Positions 1-7,972 of a DNA stretch of 64,000 nt are shown here, in pieces. The stretch is from assembly GCA_964611645.1 (NCBI GenBank), contig CAZTAO010000004.1, positions 1-64,000 on the forward strand. Reading direction: 5' to 3'. A model generated the notes under the pieces. That model searched no databases. It had not been told where the DNA came from and saw nothing but the letters and a program-made list of their open reading frames with translations. Source of the stretch: CAZTAO01 sp964611645 (GTDB taxonomy: Bacteria > Armatimonadota > UBA5829). The stretch's first letter is position 1; the number at the start of each line of letters is the position of its first letter. The position numbers and the translations under genes were made by a program.

Positions 1-271
1 GGGTTCCTTCTTTCGGGTTGACCCGGATGTCGTGGTGGCCGCTGTTGAGCAGGACTATATCGTATGTCCTCAGCTTCTCGATGTTCGTGCGTACAAACTC
101 AAGCAGCTTGTCGCTGTCTCCCGCATAGGAGCCGGTCACGCTTTCGGAGTCCGATGTGACAAAGCTAGGCTCTCTGTCTGCCCTGCACTCGAACACTCCC
201 GCCAGCATCCGCCGCAAATGCGGGCCATACTGTATAGATATGCTGTCGGCTGCTATGTAGAAGGATTGCAT
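1..271 (-). CDS. SGNH/GDSL-type hydrolase, N-terminal part (cut by left edge)
   Basis: Reading leftward from the ATG at 269-271 gives 90 codons open to the window edge. The N-terminus contains AADSISIQYG, which fits block I of the SGNH/GDSL esterase fold (serine nucleophile after Asp; the usual Gly is Ala here). LLNSGHHDIR near residue 80 fits the block III GxND region in a divergent form. There is no signal peptide, so the enzyme is probably cytoplasmic. It lies 65 bases downstream of the PIG-L deacetylase gene on the same strand, so the pair may be co-transcribed and both may remove acyl groups from sugars. The catalytic Asp/His block lies outside the window, so activity cannot be judged. 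The substrate is unknown. Confidence 0.7.
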   Translation of the reverse strand, partial: MQSFYIAADSISIQYGPHLRRMLAGVFECRADREPSFVTSDSESVTGSYAGDSDKLLEFVRTNIEKLRTYDIVLLNSGHHDIRVNPKEGT

Positions 272-336
272 TATATACGCCCCTCACCCCGACCCCTTTC
301 GCAGCCCCGCTGCGCTTAGGTCTGCTCTCTGCCGCG

Positions 337-1209
337 TCACGGCGCCTCTACTGACATTACTGAGATCACGTCGGCTCGTTTGCGGCGGTCGCCTTCCGGT
401 TCGTTCGACCATTTGAGTTTGCGCTCTGAGACTTCGAGGTAGTCGCCTATCTCGGGGGCGTAGCGGACGTACGACTCGGCGTATGCGACACCGATGTACA
501 TGCCGTCTTTGCCGTTCTGGCACTCCACTGCCTTGCGGGCATAGTCTATGCTGTACTGCTGGCTGGCCATGGTTGCGAGAGCCTTGACCTTGAGGTCCAC
601 CACGTCCGATATGTCCACGTAATAGTCGCAGAACACTCCGGAAGACCCCGCGATAGCGGTATACACGAAGCTGGCCTCCTCCGGCGACATAAAGAACACT
701 TGCGATGTCCGCCAGGCCGGATGCGGGTCGTTGGGATCAAATGTGCCCGCGCAGTTGACGGCGTTGACCACTATCTTTCCGGTTTCGCCGTGATGCGAGC
801 CTACCGCACCATTGATGCGCGGATGATGCGTGATAACCACGTGAGGGCGAACCTCGCGAATGACTTTCGCGACCGCCTCTATCATCTTCGGGTTCTCCAA
901 GAGCACGATGTCGTCATAGTTGAGGAATCTGACATCGGTGATCCCAAGTATCCCGCAGGCATCCACCACTTCCTTGTGCTTCACCTTGGCCCGCTCCTGC
1001 AGGAGTTTTTCCATTCGCTCGGGGTCGGGGGTGCGCTCCTGGAATCGGAGTTCCTCCTGTATTACGACATCGTGGATTCGAAGCCCGTGGGTAAGCGCCA
1101 GGCAGGTCACCTGGTCGCCCCGGCGGACGTGGTGAACCATTGTCCCACCGCAGTGATCGAACACATCGGCAGGATGCCCGCCGACAACGAGTATTCTGAG
1201 GTTATCCAT
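337..1209 (-). CDS. PIG-L (LmbE-like) family deacetylase
   Basis: The 290-residue protein begins with a Rossmann-like strand followed by GGHPADVFDHCGG (from about residue 10), a variant of the HPDDE zinc/catalytic motif of PIG-L N-acetylglucosaminyl deacetylases. VITHHPRINGAVGSHHGETG in the middle supplies the further histidines. Family members remove N-acetyl groups from GlcNAc-type or related amino sugars. In the motif HPAD the second residue of the usual Asp pair (HPDD) is kept and the first is Ala, so the exact catalysis is uncertain. I chose the ATG at 1209. A TTG one codon earlier is equally near the GGGAG ribosome site. It has no signal peptide and is followed by a gene for an SGNH hydrolase. 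Confidence 0.85.
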   Translation of the reverse strand: MDNLRILVVGGHPADVFDHCGGTMVHHVRRGDQVTCLALTHGLRIHDVVIQEELRFQERTPDPERMEKLLQERAKVKHKEVVDACGILGITDVRFLNYDDIVLLENPKMIEAVAKVIREVRPHVVITHHPRINGAVGSHHGETGKIVVNAVNCAGTFDPNDPHPAWRTSQVFFMSPEEASFVYTAIAGSSGVFCDYYVDISDVVDLKVKALATMASQQYSIDYARKAVECQNGKDGMYIGVAYAESYVRYAPEIGDYLEVSERKLKWSNEPEGDRRKRADVISVMSVEAP

Positions 1210-1266
1210 CAATTGTGACTCCCATTGGTCTGCGAGGGCTCGCCGAGACGGCTCCTCAATGCTGCT

Positions 1267-1296
1267 ATTCTATCAGTTACGCAGGGGCTTGGACAA
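1267..1296 (-). promoter_or_regulatory. sigma-70-type promoter for the PIG-L gene
   Basis: On the minus strand, TTGTCC (1291-1296) is separated by 18 bases from TAGAAT (1267-1272), which matches the -10 consensus at five of six positions. It points at the PIG-L gene, leaving a leader of about 50 bases. It is back to back with the HEAT-gene promoter 30 bases away. Confidence 0.5.
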
Positions 1297-1325
1297 ACTA
1301 CCGCCCTGCAATTTGCCCACGCCTC

Positions 1326-1353
1326 TTGACAAAGGTTACGGGGGGGGTACAAT
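1326..1353 (+). promoter_or_regulatory. strong sigma-70-type promoter for the HEAT-repeat gene
   Basis: A perfect TTGACA (1326-1331), a 16-base spacer containing a run of eight G, and TACAAT (1348-1353). The extended -10 context gTACAATca recurs at two other promoters in this window (7921 and 12035). The predicted leader is about 95 bases. Confidence 0.75.
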
Positions 1354-1433
1354 CATGCCAACTTAACCTAATCCCACGTAATAAGGTTGAGCGCGCGAGG
1401 AAGACTGGTTATCTAAAAGGAGGCAATGAACAA

Positions 1434-1460
1434 ATGAATGTCAAGGAGGATGCAGCATGA
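1434..1460 (+). other. possible 8-codon leader ORF overlapping the next start
   Basis: ATG at 1434 encodes MNVKEDAA and ends in TGA at 1458-1460, overlapping the ATG of the HEAT gene as ATGA. It is preceded by a near-perfect ribosome site, AAAAGGAGG (1415-1423), about 10 bases upstream, while the HEAT gene has its own AAGGAGG at 1443-1449 inside this mini-ORF. The arrangement could couple translation of the two, but so short a peptide may be coincidence. Confidence 0.3.
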
Positions 1461-2071
1461 TGAGGATGGATAGACGAATTACGGCTCTGGTTATTGTGTT
1501 AGCGTTGTCGACATGTATTCTTCCCCCGCCCGCCATGGCACAATGGCGTGACCGCAGCGATGAACTCCCCGGTTTTGCGAACATCTCCAAAGGAACTTTG
1601 ATACTTGTGGGGGCCCTTCTCGTCGGTGGGCTTATCTACATGTCGTCTCACAAGAAGTCGCGCGGCAGCGGCAATGCGCAGCGTGATCTTGAGATCGACG
1701 TACTTGCCACGCAGTTGGCTGACTCCAGCATCCAGAATGCTGATTCAGTCGGGGATCAGCTGGCTGCCATCGGAAAGCCGGCAGTGCGCAAGGTGATTGG
1801 CGTTAGCCAGAACACCGATCCGGTTATCCGCTGCCGAGCGGCGCGTGTACTCGGCAAGATACAGGACCCCGGCGCCTCGAAGCACTTGAGGAAGATGCTG
1901 CGCGACGCAGACCCGACTGTGAAGGTCGCGGCGCTGAACGCAGTAGGCGCCTCCGGTGACAAGAGTGCTTTGAAAGACGTGACTGCTCTTGCTTCGGACA
2001 AAGACGAGCAAGTCAGAGCTGCAGCCGAAGCTGCGACAGCCCAACTCCAGAATACCCCTGCCAATCCCTAG
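1457..2071 (+). CDS. exported or membrane-anchored HEAT-repeat (PBS-lyase-like) protein
   Basis: 204 residues. Residues 1-28 look like a signal peptide ending PAMA before QW. A second hydrophobic stretch at about 46-63 (LILVGALLVGGLIY) could anchor the protein. From about residue 78 to the end there are three or four short HEAT/PBS-lyase-type units, recognisable from VRKVIG, IRCRAARVLGKIQDP, VKVAALNAVGASGD and VRAAAEAATAQL. These repeats normally serve as protein-binding scaffolds; no enzymatic residues are seen. The start is fixed by AAGGAGG seven bases upstream. It has its own promoter (1326-1353) and intrinsic terminator (2085-2117), so it is probably monocistronic. The partner is unknown. 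Confidence 0.8.
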   Translation: MMRMDRRITALVIVLALSTCILPPPAMAQWRDRSDELPGFANISKGTLILVGALLVGGLIYMSSHKKSRGSGNAQRDLEIDVLATQLADSSIQNADSVGDQLAAIGKPAVRKVIGVSQNTDPVIRCRAARVLGKIQDPGASKHLRKMLRDADPTVKVAALNAVGASGDKSALKDVTALASDKDEQVRAAAEAATAQLQNTPANP

Positions 2072-2084
2072 TCCCTCTGGCGAA

Positions 2085-2117
2085 GGAGACGGCAGCTTCT
2101 TGTGCCGTCTCCTTTTT
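2085..2117 (+). terminator. intrinsic terminator after the HEAT-repeat gene
   Basis: A perfect 10-bp stem, GGAGACGGCA (2085-2094) with TGCCGTCTCC (2103-2112), has an 8-base loop and is followed directly by TTTTT (2113-2117). It starts 13 bases after the HEAT gene stop. Confidence 0.9.
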
Positions 2118-2292
2118 CTGGCCGCCTGCGTCTGTAATCGCAGCGGAGTGATCTAGGAGTGTAGATGGGTGAAGTTCCGAGGCGGATTACCGGAGAGTAA
2201 TGCTTGTCACCCGGCCTATCCGCCCTCTGAATTGAGGTCAAGGTATGGTGGTATCAGGAGAACACGTTCTCACGAGTGCAAGAGTCCGGTCC

Positions 2293-3519
2293 ATGAGAGT
2301 ACTTGCTGTCGTGTCGATGCTATGGCTCGCGGCCACGTTTGGCGCATGTACGGTGGTGCCTGTCTGCGCTGGCGGCCTGTTGTCGCCTGAAGCAGCTAGT
2401 TGGCTTCCCGATGGCTATACGGAGAAGATTGAAGCAGCTATCGCAAAGCCGGACGCTGATGCATCATACGCGTTGCTTGTGGAGGCTCTGAAGAAGAAGG
2501 GGCTGGACTTGGATGAGAAGGGTTTTCAGAGTGCCGTCGTGAAGAACACTCCTCCCCCGGACGTTCTCTTCACCACTGTCATATTGAGTGTTCTCACGAA
2601 CAACTGCAACTTCGGCTATGCGATGCTCGATGTCTTCCAGACTCTGCCGGACGAAAGAAAGAAGATCGCTCTCAAGACGTGGAGCGAATGGGCTGAGAAA
2701 GTACATTCCAGCTTCCCCGGCATTTCACTGATAACTATCTTCTGTGCGGACGGGCATATGCGGAATAACGAGTGCGCTAAGGCAGACGAATGCCTCCGAC
2801 AAGTGATTACGAGTCTACAGGATCAGAAGGACTTAGCCGAATCGAGGCTCTTGTCGCTCTCGTACTGCATGGCTGCGCAACTGCAGTTCGAAAAGCAAGC
2901 CTGCAAGATCGAGGACAAGCCCACAGTGTCCGAGCCAAGTATCGGAAACGACATCAAAACCCCAATCGCCGGGGGCTCGGATTCTGCGACCGTTGCGGAC
3001 AAAGACCACACAGTTACGACCGCTGCGGCCCTATTCCAGAATGCTTGTGGCTTGGATGCCGGCGACGTACTGTACAAGCCCACCATGGCGCCATTGGGCG
3101 ATGCCCGCGTGAGCTATGCTCTGTTCTGCCTTTCCAAGTACAAGTTCTCCCCGGCTCTGGCGAAGCGCTACTCTGTCCTTGCACTGAAAGAGGATCCGTC
3201 TAACCTGTTTGCCCTATTGATCTTATCTGGTCTGGACGGAGAGAACCCAATGATTCGAGAAGGAGTGAAGCGATTGGTTGGCTCCAAGTCCACGTGGCTT
3301 CGCGTTGATATTGATCTTGCGCGACCCTTTGCGATTTCCACTGGAGCTCGCACTGCGAGTTACGATACCCGGTTTCGCTTTGAGATGAAATTCCGACTCA
3401 AGGGTGCCATTGCCGCCTATGAGCGCGGCATCAATTTTGACGAGATGACTGGCAGTGGAGTTGTTGCAGGCACTTTGTCTTATCCCGGAATGCTGAGAAT
3501 CACGAGGCTATTCGAGTAG
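2293..3519 (+). CDS. exported protein of unknown function, paralogue 1
   Basis: The 408-residue product starting at 2293 has a typical signal peptide (about residues 1-26, ending PVCA before GG). An in-frame ATG 16 codons earlier is possible but would bury the signal. The body is mostly helical, with repeat-like segments such as ADECLRQVITSLQDQ and YKFSPALAKRYSVLALKEDP that recall TPR-type solenoids, though no canonical TPR can be claimed. It is a diverged duplicate of the next gene. Shared landmarks are LLS.EA.SWL at the mature N-terminus, PP..V.F.TV....L.N..N.GYA.L in the middle and a terminal LSYPGMLR. A GAGAAC/GTTCTC inverted repeat lies at 2258-2271. Function unknown; it probably works with the next two genes. 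Confidence 0.65.
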   Translation: MRVLAVVSMLWLAATFGACTVVPVCAGGLLSPEAASWLPDGYTEKIEAAIAKPDADASYALLVEALKKKGLDLDEKGFQSAVVKNTPPPDVLFTTVILSVLTNNCNFGYAMLDVFQTLPDERKKIALKTWSEWAEKVHSSFPGISLITIFCADGHMRNNECAKADECLRQVITSLQDQKDLAESRLLSLSYCMAAQLQFEKQACKIEDKPTVSEPSIGNDIKTPIAGGSDSATVADKDHTVTTAAALFQNACGLDAGDVLYKPTMAPLGDARVSYALFCLSKYKFSPALAKRYSVLALKEDPSNLFALLILSGLDGENPMIREGVKRLVGSKSTWLRVDIDLARPFAISTGARTASYDTRFRFEMKFRLKGAIAAYERGINFDEMTGSGVVAGTLSYPGMLRITRLFE

Positions 3520-3648
3520 ATTCTGATAGCACTATCTGGCAGACTGGAGAGTATGCTGATCTGCTGGCAAAATACTCCGTTGCGCGTCGATGACAAACAC
3601 TACCTGATATGGGGCGCATACCGCCCGCCTAAGGAAGGAATAACTGAT

Positions 3649-4977
3649 ATGAATACTTGTGCCAGGAATATCGATCAACGCGAATACCTCGCGAGCCAAG
3701 GAGTCACGACCAAGTGGATTCTCCGGTTTCTCCTGTTCGCGGTGGTGTGTGTGATCCCGTCTCTTGCAAGCGCCGGAGTACTCTTGAGCGACGAGGCCGA
3801 GTCGTGGCTTACCAAGGATCGAGCAACCAGACTTGAAGCGGCCATTGCCAGAACCGAGTTCGGCTCTGCGTTCTTGGAATATGAAGGAGCAATGAAGGAT
3901 CACGGTTTGGATGTAAACTTGAAGATTCCAGGCAAAGGTTCGGCAAGATCTGCCGGGAACGTCATTCAAACCGATGAAATGGCTTGGCGAGTGCTTGGCC
4001 TTGACAAGCAGCCTCCGGCCGAAGTCGTATTTGGCACTGTTGTAACAGGTGTACTGGCCAACAAGAGCAATCTCGGTTACGCTCTGTTGGGCGCATTAGG
4101 CACGGTCTCTGACGAAGGGAAAGAGTTACTCGCCTCAGCTTGGCTGGCCCGCGCAAGTGCGGGGTTCTCGTTGACTCCCAAGAATCCGATGGCGGCTTTG
4201 TTCGCTGCGGATGCGTACTTGCGGAACAGCGAGTGGGAAAAGGCAGATGAGCTTCTGAGAGCTTTGCGAGACGACCTGCAGCAGGAAAGCGACAGTAACT
4301 CGAGGCTGCTGTCCCTGGCCTACAATCTTTCGGCGCAGTCACAGATGCAGCAGTATGCGGCCGGGAGAATTGAATCGCAGGCCATCGAACAGGGACTGAT
4401 TGAATCTGGCCCGAGCACAGGCCCGTCGAATGCCTCCGAATGGTTGTCCGCCCGCAAGAACCTAGCTGTGAATTTCTTGCAGTTGGCGTGCGGAATTCCT
4501 CCAGAGGATACCACGTTGCGCCTCAAGCCAGCGGCGAAACCTATAGCAGACTCGTTTGTCAGTTACGCATTCTATCAACTATCCAAACTCAAGTATTACC
4601 CGAAAGGAGCCGTCAAGAATGCGCGTCTGGCGCTTGAAGAGGAAGGGAACAACGTGAACGCGCTGACTATCGTGACGAAGTTTGGCAAGAACGCCAGCGA
4701 CACGGCGCTTCAGGGGCGCTTGACTGACCTGCTCGGAACGCAGATAGTAGAGAGTAAGCTGAGGTTGGAACTTGCCAAATTCAATATCGCGGGAATGAAA
4801 GGAAAAATGGCCGATATTACTGCTAGCATCAGAACTGTGACAGATAGGATTGGCGGGGTGCTCGGTGGCTACTTCGAGGGTCTAAATTTCTCGGAATTGA
4901 AAGGCAGCGAGCTTGTTGTGAGCAGCCTTTCGTATCCGGGGATGCTCAGGCCAACAGCAAAGGAGGAAGCAAAATGA
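3649..4977 (+). CDS. exported protein of unknown function, paralogue 2
   Basis: 442 residues from the ATG at 3649, which has AAGGAAGGA at 3631-3639. A longer reading from 3553 lacks a ribosome site. A basic n-region of about 24 residues precedes the hydrophobic core LRFLLFAVVCVIPSLASA, so this is a long signal peptide. The mature part aligns along its length with paralogue 1: VLLSDEAESWL at the start, GYALLGALGTVSDEG in the middle, LRNSEWEKADELLRAL as a TPR-like helix pair, and SSLSYPGMLRPT at the end. Residues 260-300 carry an insert rich in Glu, Ser and Gly. Its stop overlaps the next start (ATGA), which implies translational coupling to the large exported protein. No family is recognised. 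Confidence 0.65.
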   Translation: MNTCARNIDQREYLASQGVTTKWILRFLLFAVVCVIPSLASAGVLLSDEAESWLTKDRATRLEAAIARTEFGSAFLEYEGAMKDHGLDVNLKIPGKGSARSAGNVIQTDEMAWRVLGLDKQPPAEVVFGTVVTGVLANKSNLGYALLGALGTVSDEGKELLASAWLARASAGFSLTPKNPMAALFAADAYLRNSEWEKADELLRALRDDLQQESDSNSRLLSLAYNLSAQSQMQQYAAGRIESQAIEQGLIESGPSTGPSNASEWLSARKNLAVNFLQLACGIPPEDTTLRLKPAAKPIADSFVSYAFYQLSKLKYYPKGAVKNARLALEEEGNNVNALTIVTKFGKNASDTALQGRLTDLLGTQIVESKLRLELAKFNIAGMKGKMADITASIRTVTDRIGGVLGGYFEGLNFSELKGSELVVSSLSYPGMLRPTAKEEAK

Positions 4978-7541
4978 CTAGGTCAGGCACTTTCGCCGCA
5001 CTGCTGATACTTTTGCTATTTGGATCTACGTGCTGCGCATTCGCGCAGGGGAATGTCGGTCAAGAGGGCACTGTTGGGTCGCTTGCTGCAATTGGCACAA
5101 AGGAATCCAGTGATGAGATCGATGAGTTCCACGGACCACTTCTGGTTGTCTCTATGCGGCACGCACTGGGGGCCTATTCAAAGATGCTCGAGGCTGGGTC
5201 GACGCCGGAAGACGGCAGCCGACTACTGGGCTGGATGACCCAGCCTTTGGCATTCTTCCTTGGCGAGAAAGGTGACTTGCTTCTTGTTGGTGAAAGGAAC
5301 GCGAACCAACTCCCTATCACGATTGATGATGTTATCGTGGCCTGGCGCAATCGAAACCCAGACAACAAGACATCCCCGTCGATTGAGGTCGAGAAAGTCC
5401 CGACGACCAACCCGGCGGATAAGGTATCCGCGTCGGTGGAGTGGGACCGCAAGACCATCGAGAAGTTTGCCACGGTCAGCCTTGACCCTCTTCCCTCAAG
5501 TGAGCGTCGCTATGACTACTTCAAGGTCAAGCTGACCGGTGATAGTATGCAGGACAGCCATATGGGTTATGTCTTCTACCAGGCCGATGTACTGCTCAAA
5601 TTGCTCGGACAGGGGTACGAGGCGGGTATGAGAGGTATTCCAAACGAATTTGAACTCAGTAGGTACCAACTGAGGAGGGGCAGTCGCTTTACCCCTCTTG
5701 TCGAGGACATCGGGAGTTCATACAACGTTTACTTCAATTCCAATGCGAAGACTATTGTCGATTCTTCGTTTGTTGGCCTGTACAGTTTCAGCGTCCTCAT
5801 CGATTCCGGAGGGTATACGCGATTCCAACAGGAGTTGCTTGAGGCAGGTCTGAAGCAAGAGGTGGTCGCAGAACTCGGCTTCAGCACGGGCGTTCTACTA
5901 TCAATGAAAGACAACAGCGTAGAGCCGACACTATACAGATTGCTCACTGCTGCGGCGTCAAGAGTAAAAGGTAAGTGCGCTGAATGTGGCAAACCTGAGG
6001 TGATTCGGACAGTGTTTGGGGTTGCTCGGAACTTGCGGGCCGCCTACAGGCAAAGCGCCCGGCGGACAAGAATGCCAGGCATCAACGAGGACTATATTGT
6101 CGATTTCATGTCTGTTCCAGAAGCCAGTTCGTTTCTATTGACCAAGCAATTTGATACTCTGAAGAAGCAATACACTGCGTTCTCCGCCCTTGAGGCGTGT
6201 CTGCGCCTTGTTGTATTATGCAAGAGTGCTGACAAAGCTCTCGCGATCGATGAGGACGTCCGAAGGCTTTTGGCGAGTTCGAGGTATCGAAGCGTCCCCA
6301 TACCGTCCGAGATTCCGATCGCAAGTCGTTCTGATCTCGGTGTAAGATGGAACAGGATCGATCGCGGAGGGATCTCCAGAACCGTAGTTGAGGAAGTGTC
6401 CGGCAGTGATCCTGGAATGGCGGCTGCAGTTGCCCCCATCTCCGTAACTGTTATCAGGGAGGCACGCGAAGGAGACCTGTCGCAACTGCTGAAGCTGATA
6501 AACTATCACAAACCTCCGGCAGAGAATGCAGTGTCCTGGCTCGTTCCCCTGGACGACAATCAGACCGAGCCACTCGAATTGAACAGAGATGCACTGAGCC
6601 TGGAAGCACACCTAAGGGATTCAATACCTGCTCCGAAAAGCGGATTGCTTACGGACCTGACGCTCGCAAACGGCAGATGGGCCAACTGGCTCACTCGCTC
6701 AATACCACACGCCCCAATACCAACCGGATGGAATCCCGTTACCAACCGCGACACCAACTATGAACTGGAAGGCCGATTCGTCTTCGGTAACGGCACCTAT
6801 CAGAACTTGCGGCAGGATCAGTTCTTCGCCAATCCGCCGGGGGAAGCATTCGGAGTGGGTTACGATCTCACTTGTAGGATCACCCTGAAGAATCGGCTCA
6901 TGATTTCTGCGTGTGCGCCGGTGCGATTTCTGCTTGCTACTACTCCAGCAAGCGCTACATCCGCGGGCACTACAAACATGGGCCTGATTGCCGGTCTTCA
7001 GAACGTATCCCTGGATGCAAACTACTGTCTTGTTCCCGCGAGTTCCTCCGGGTCGTCGCTGAGTCTTGCGGCGAACGTCACAACCCCCCTGTTCAGTGAA
7101 GCATTTAAGGAAGCCGAGATGAAGAACTATCCGTTTGGCATAAAGGGGTGGAACTACTCGATCGGATTCCAGAGCACAAGAAGTCTGGATGCGCAGATGA
7201 AGCACTCCTTGCTCTTCTCGGCATTTGTCAACAAAGAAGATTTCGAATCGGCTGGACAGGTAGGCCGCCAGACCGGTACGAATTACGTGGTCAGGACAGA
7301 GATCACGCAATCTCTGAGGAAATCGAACCTAACGGCGCTTGGGTTGGCCTATGAGCACGTGTTTAAGGGCGTGGGCACTGACGTTGACACCGTCGAACTG
7401 TCACTCTACGGTTCCTCCCGCTATTCCGACGAGAGATCATATGTTGGCGTGACGCGATATGGGGACGGTGGTTATGGTTACTACTATCGTATGAATATAC
7501 CGGTTGACTCTTTGCGCTTCCGTACGAGTGCTTGGCGCTGA
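4974..7541 (+). CDS. large exported protein with a probable C-terminal beta-barrel
   Basis: 855 residues with a clear signal peptide (1-25, ending CAFA before QG). The central 550 residues are unfamiliar. The order LLVGERN, then DDVIVAWRNRN, then LTGDSMQDS followed by YQADVLLKLLG vaguely recalls uncharacterised planctomycetal families, but I do not assign one. Residues from about 590 to 855 show alternating hydrophobic and polar strands (FVFGNGTYQN, YDLTCRITLKN, LMISACAPVRF, SLDANYCLV, LSLAANVTT, YSIGFQSTR, HSLLFSAFV, VELSLYGSS, YVGVTRYGD). This suggests an outer-membrane barrel, although the last residue is Arg after a Trp rather than the usual aromatic end. It is translationally coupled to the preceding gene and ended by the terminator at 7693. 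It may be a surface protein with the two paralogues as periplasmic partners. Confidence 0.6.
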   Translation: MTRSGTFAALLILLLFGSTCCAFAQGNVGQEGTVGSLAAIGTKESSDEIDEFHGPLLVVSMRHALGAYSKMLEAGSTPEDGSRLLGWMTQPLAFFLGEKGDLLLVGERNANQLPITIDDVIVAWRNRNPDNKTSPSIEVEKVPTTNPADKVSASVEWDRKTIEKFATVSLDPLPSSERRYDYFKVKLTGDSMQDSHMGYVFYQADVLLKLLGQGYEAGMRGIPNEFELSRYQLRRGSRFTPLVEDIGSSYNVYFNSNAKTIVDSSFVGLYSFSVLIDSGGYTRFQQELLEAGLKQEVVAELGFSTGVLLSMKDNSVEPTLYRLLTAAASRVKGKCAECGKPEVIRTVFGVARNLRAAYRQSARRTRMPGINEDYIVDFMSVPEASSFLLTKQFDTLKKQYTAFSALEACLRLVVLCKSADKALAIDEDVRRLLASSRYRSVPIPSEIPIASRSDLGVRWNRIDRGGISRTVVEEVSGSDPGMAAAVAPISVTVIREAREGDLSQLLKLINYHKPPAENAVSWLVPLDDNQTEPLELNRDALSLEAHLRDSIPAPKSGLLTDLTLANGRWANWLTRSIPHAPIPTGWNPVTNRDTNYELEGRFVFGNGTYQNLRQDQFFANPPGEAFGVGYDLTCRITLKNRLMISACAPVRFLLATTPASATSAGTTNMGLIAGLQNVSLDANYCLVPASSSGSSLSLAANVTTPLFSEAFKEAEMKNYPFGIKGWNYSIGFQSTRSLDAQMKHSLLFSAFVNKEDFESAGQVGRQTGTNYVVRTEITQSLRKSNLTALGLAYEHVFKGVGTDVDTVELSLYGSSRYSDERSYVGVTRYGDGGYGYYYRMNIPVDSLRFRTSAWR

Positions 7542-7897
7542 TGCGCCAGCGTCATCGGGGGAGCAGTCAGGAATGCATGTTCCCACATTGGTGAGCATAG
7601 GTCGACAGATTCGGCATTGTTTGTCGGCGGCCTTACACATCGAGTGGGCTAGCCCTCACGGCTCTTGCCAAGTAATGGCGAGACTCTCTGTGGAAAGCGC
7701 CGGGAATTGCACCCCCGGCGCTTTCTCTGTTTCTATGACTTGGCATAGACTGCCCGGCTGCTGGCCGATGTCAATCAGAACTCTAGATCTAGGAATCCTG
7801 GAGGCTTAGCAGCGCCCTCTTTACGTTCGCAACCGCTCCACGGATTCGTGCATCCACTCTCGACTCTTGTCTTCGCGGCGGTGCCATATCGGACAAT
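7542..7897 (+). other. non-coding stretch between two operons
   Basis: No convincing gene. It contains a 10-bp palindrome GGGCTAGCCC near 7647-7656 and the strong terminator at 7693-7725. The rest, up to the promoter at 7898, shows nothing I can interpret. Confidence 0.5.
7693..7733 (+). terminator. intrinsic terminator after the three-gene exported operon
   Basis: A perfect 11-bp stem, GAAAGCGCCGG (7693-7703) with CCGGCGCTTTC (7715-7725), has an 11-base loop and is followed by a T-rich stretch, TCTGTTTCT. Confidence 0.8.
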
Positions 7898-7926
7898 TTG
7901 ACCTGTATTCCTGCACGGCGTACAAT
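7898..7926 (+). promoter_or_regulatory. sigma-70-type promoter for the TIM-barrel/amidohydrolase/UroD-like operon
   Basis: TTGACC (7898-7903), a 17-base spacer and TACAAT (7921-7926) in the same gTACAATca context as the promoters at 1348 and 12035. Its position rules out an earlier in-frame start at 7898 and supports ATG 7973. Confidence 0.7.
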
Positions 7927-7972
7927 CAGCTTGTGCCTATTCCGACTAGATACCCCGCTTGGGAGGCGAATC

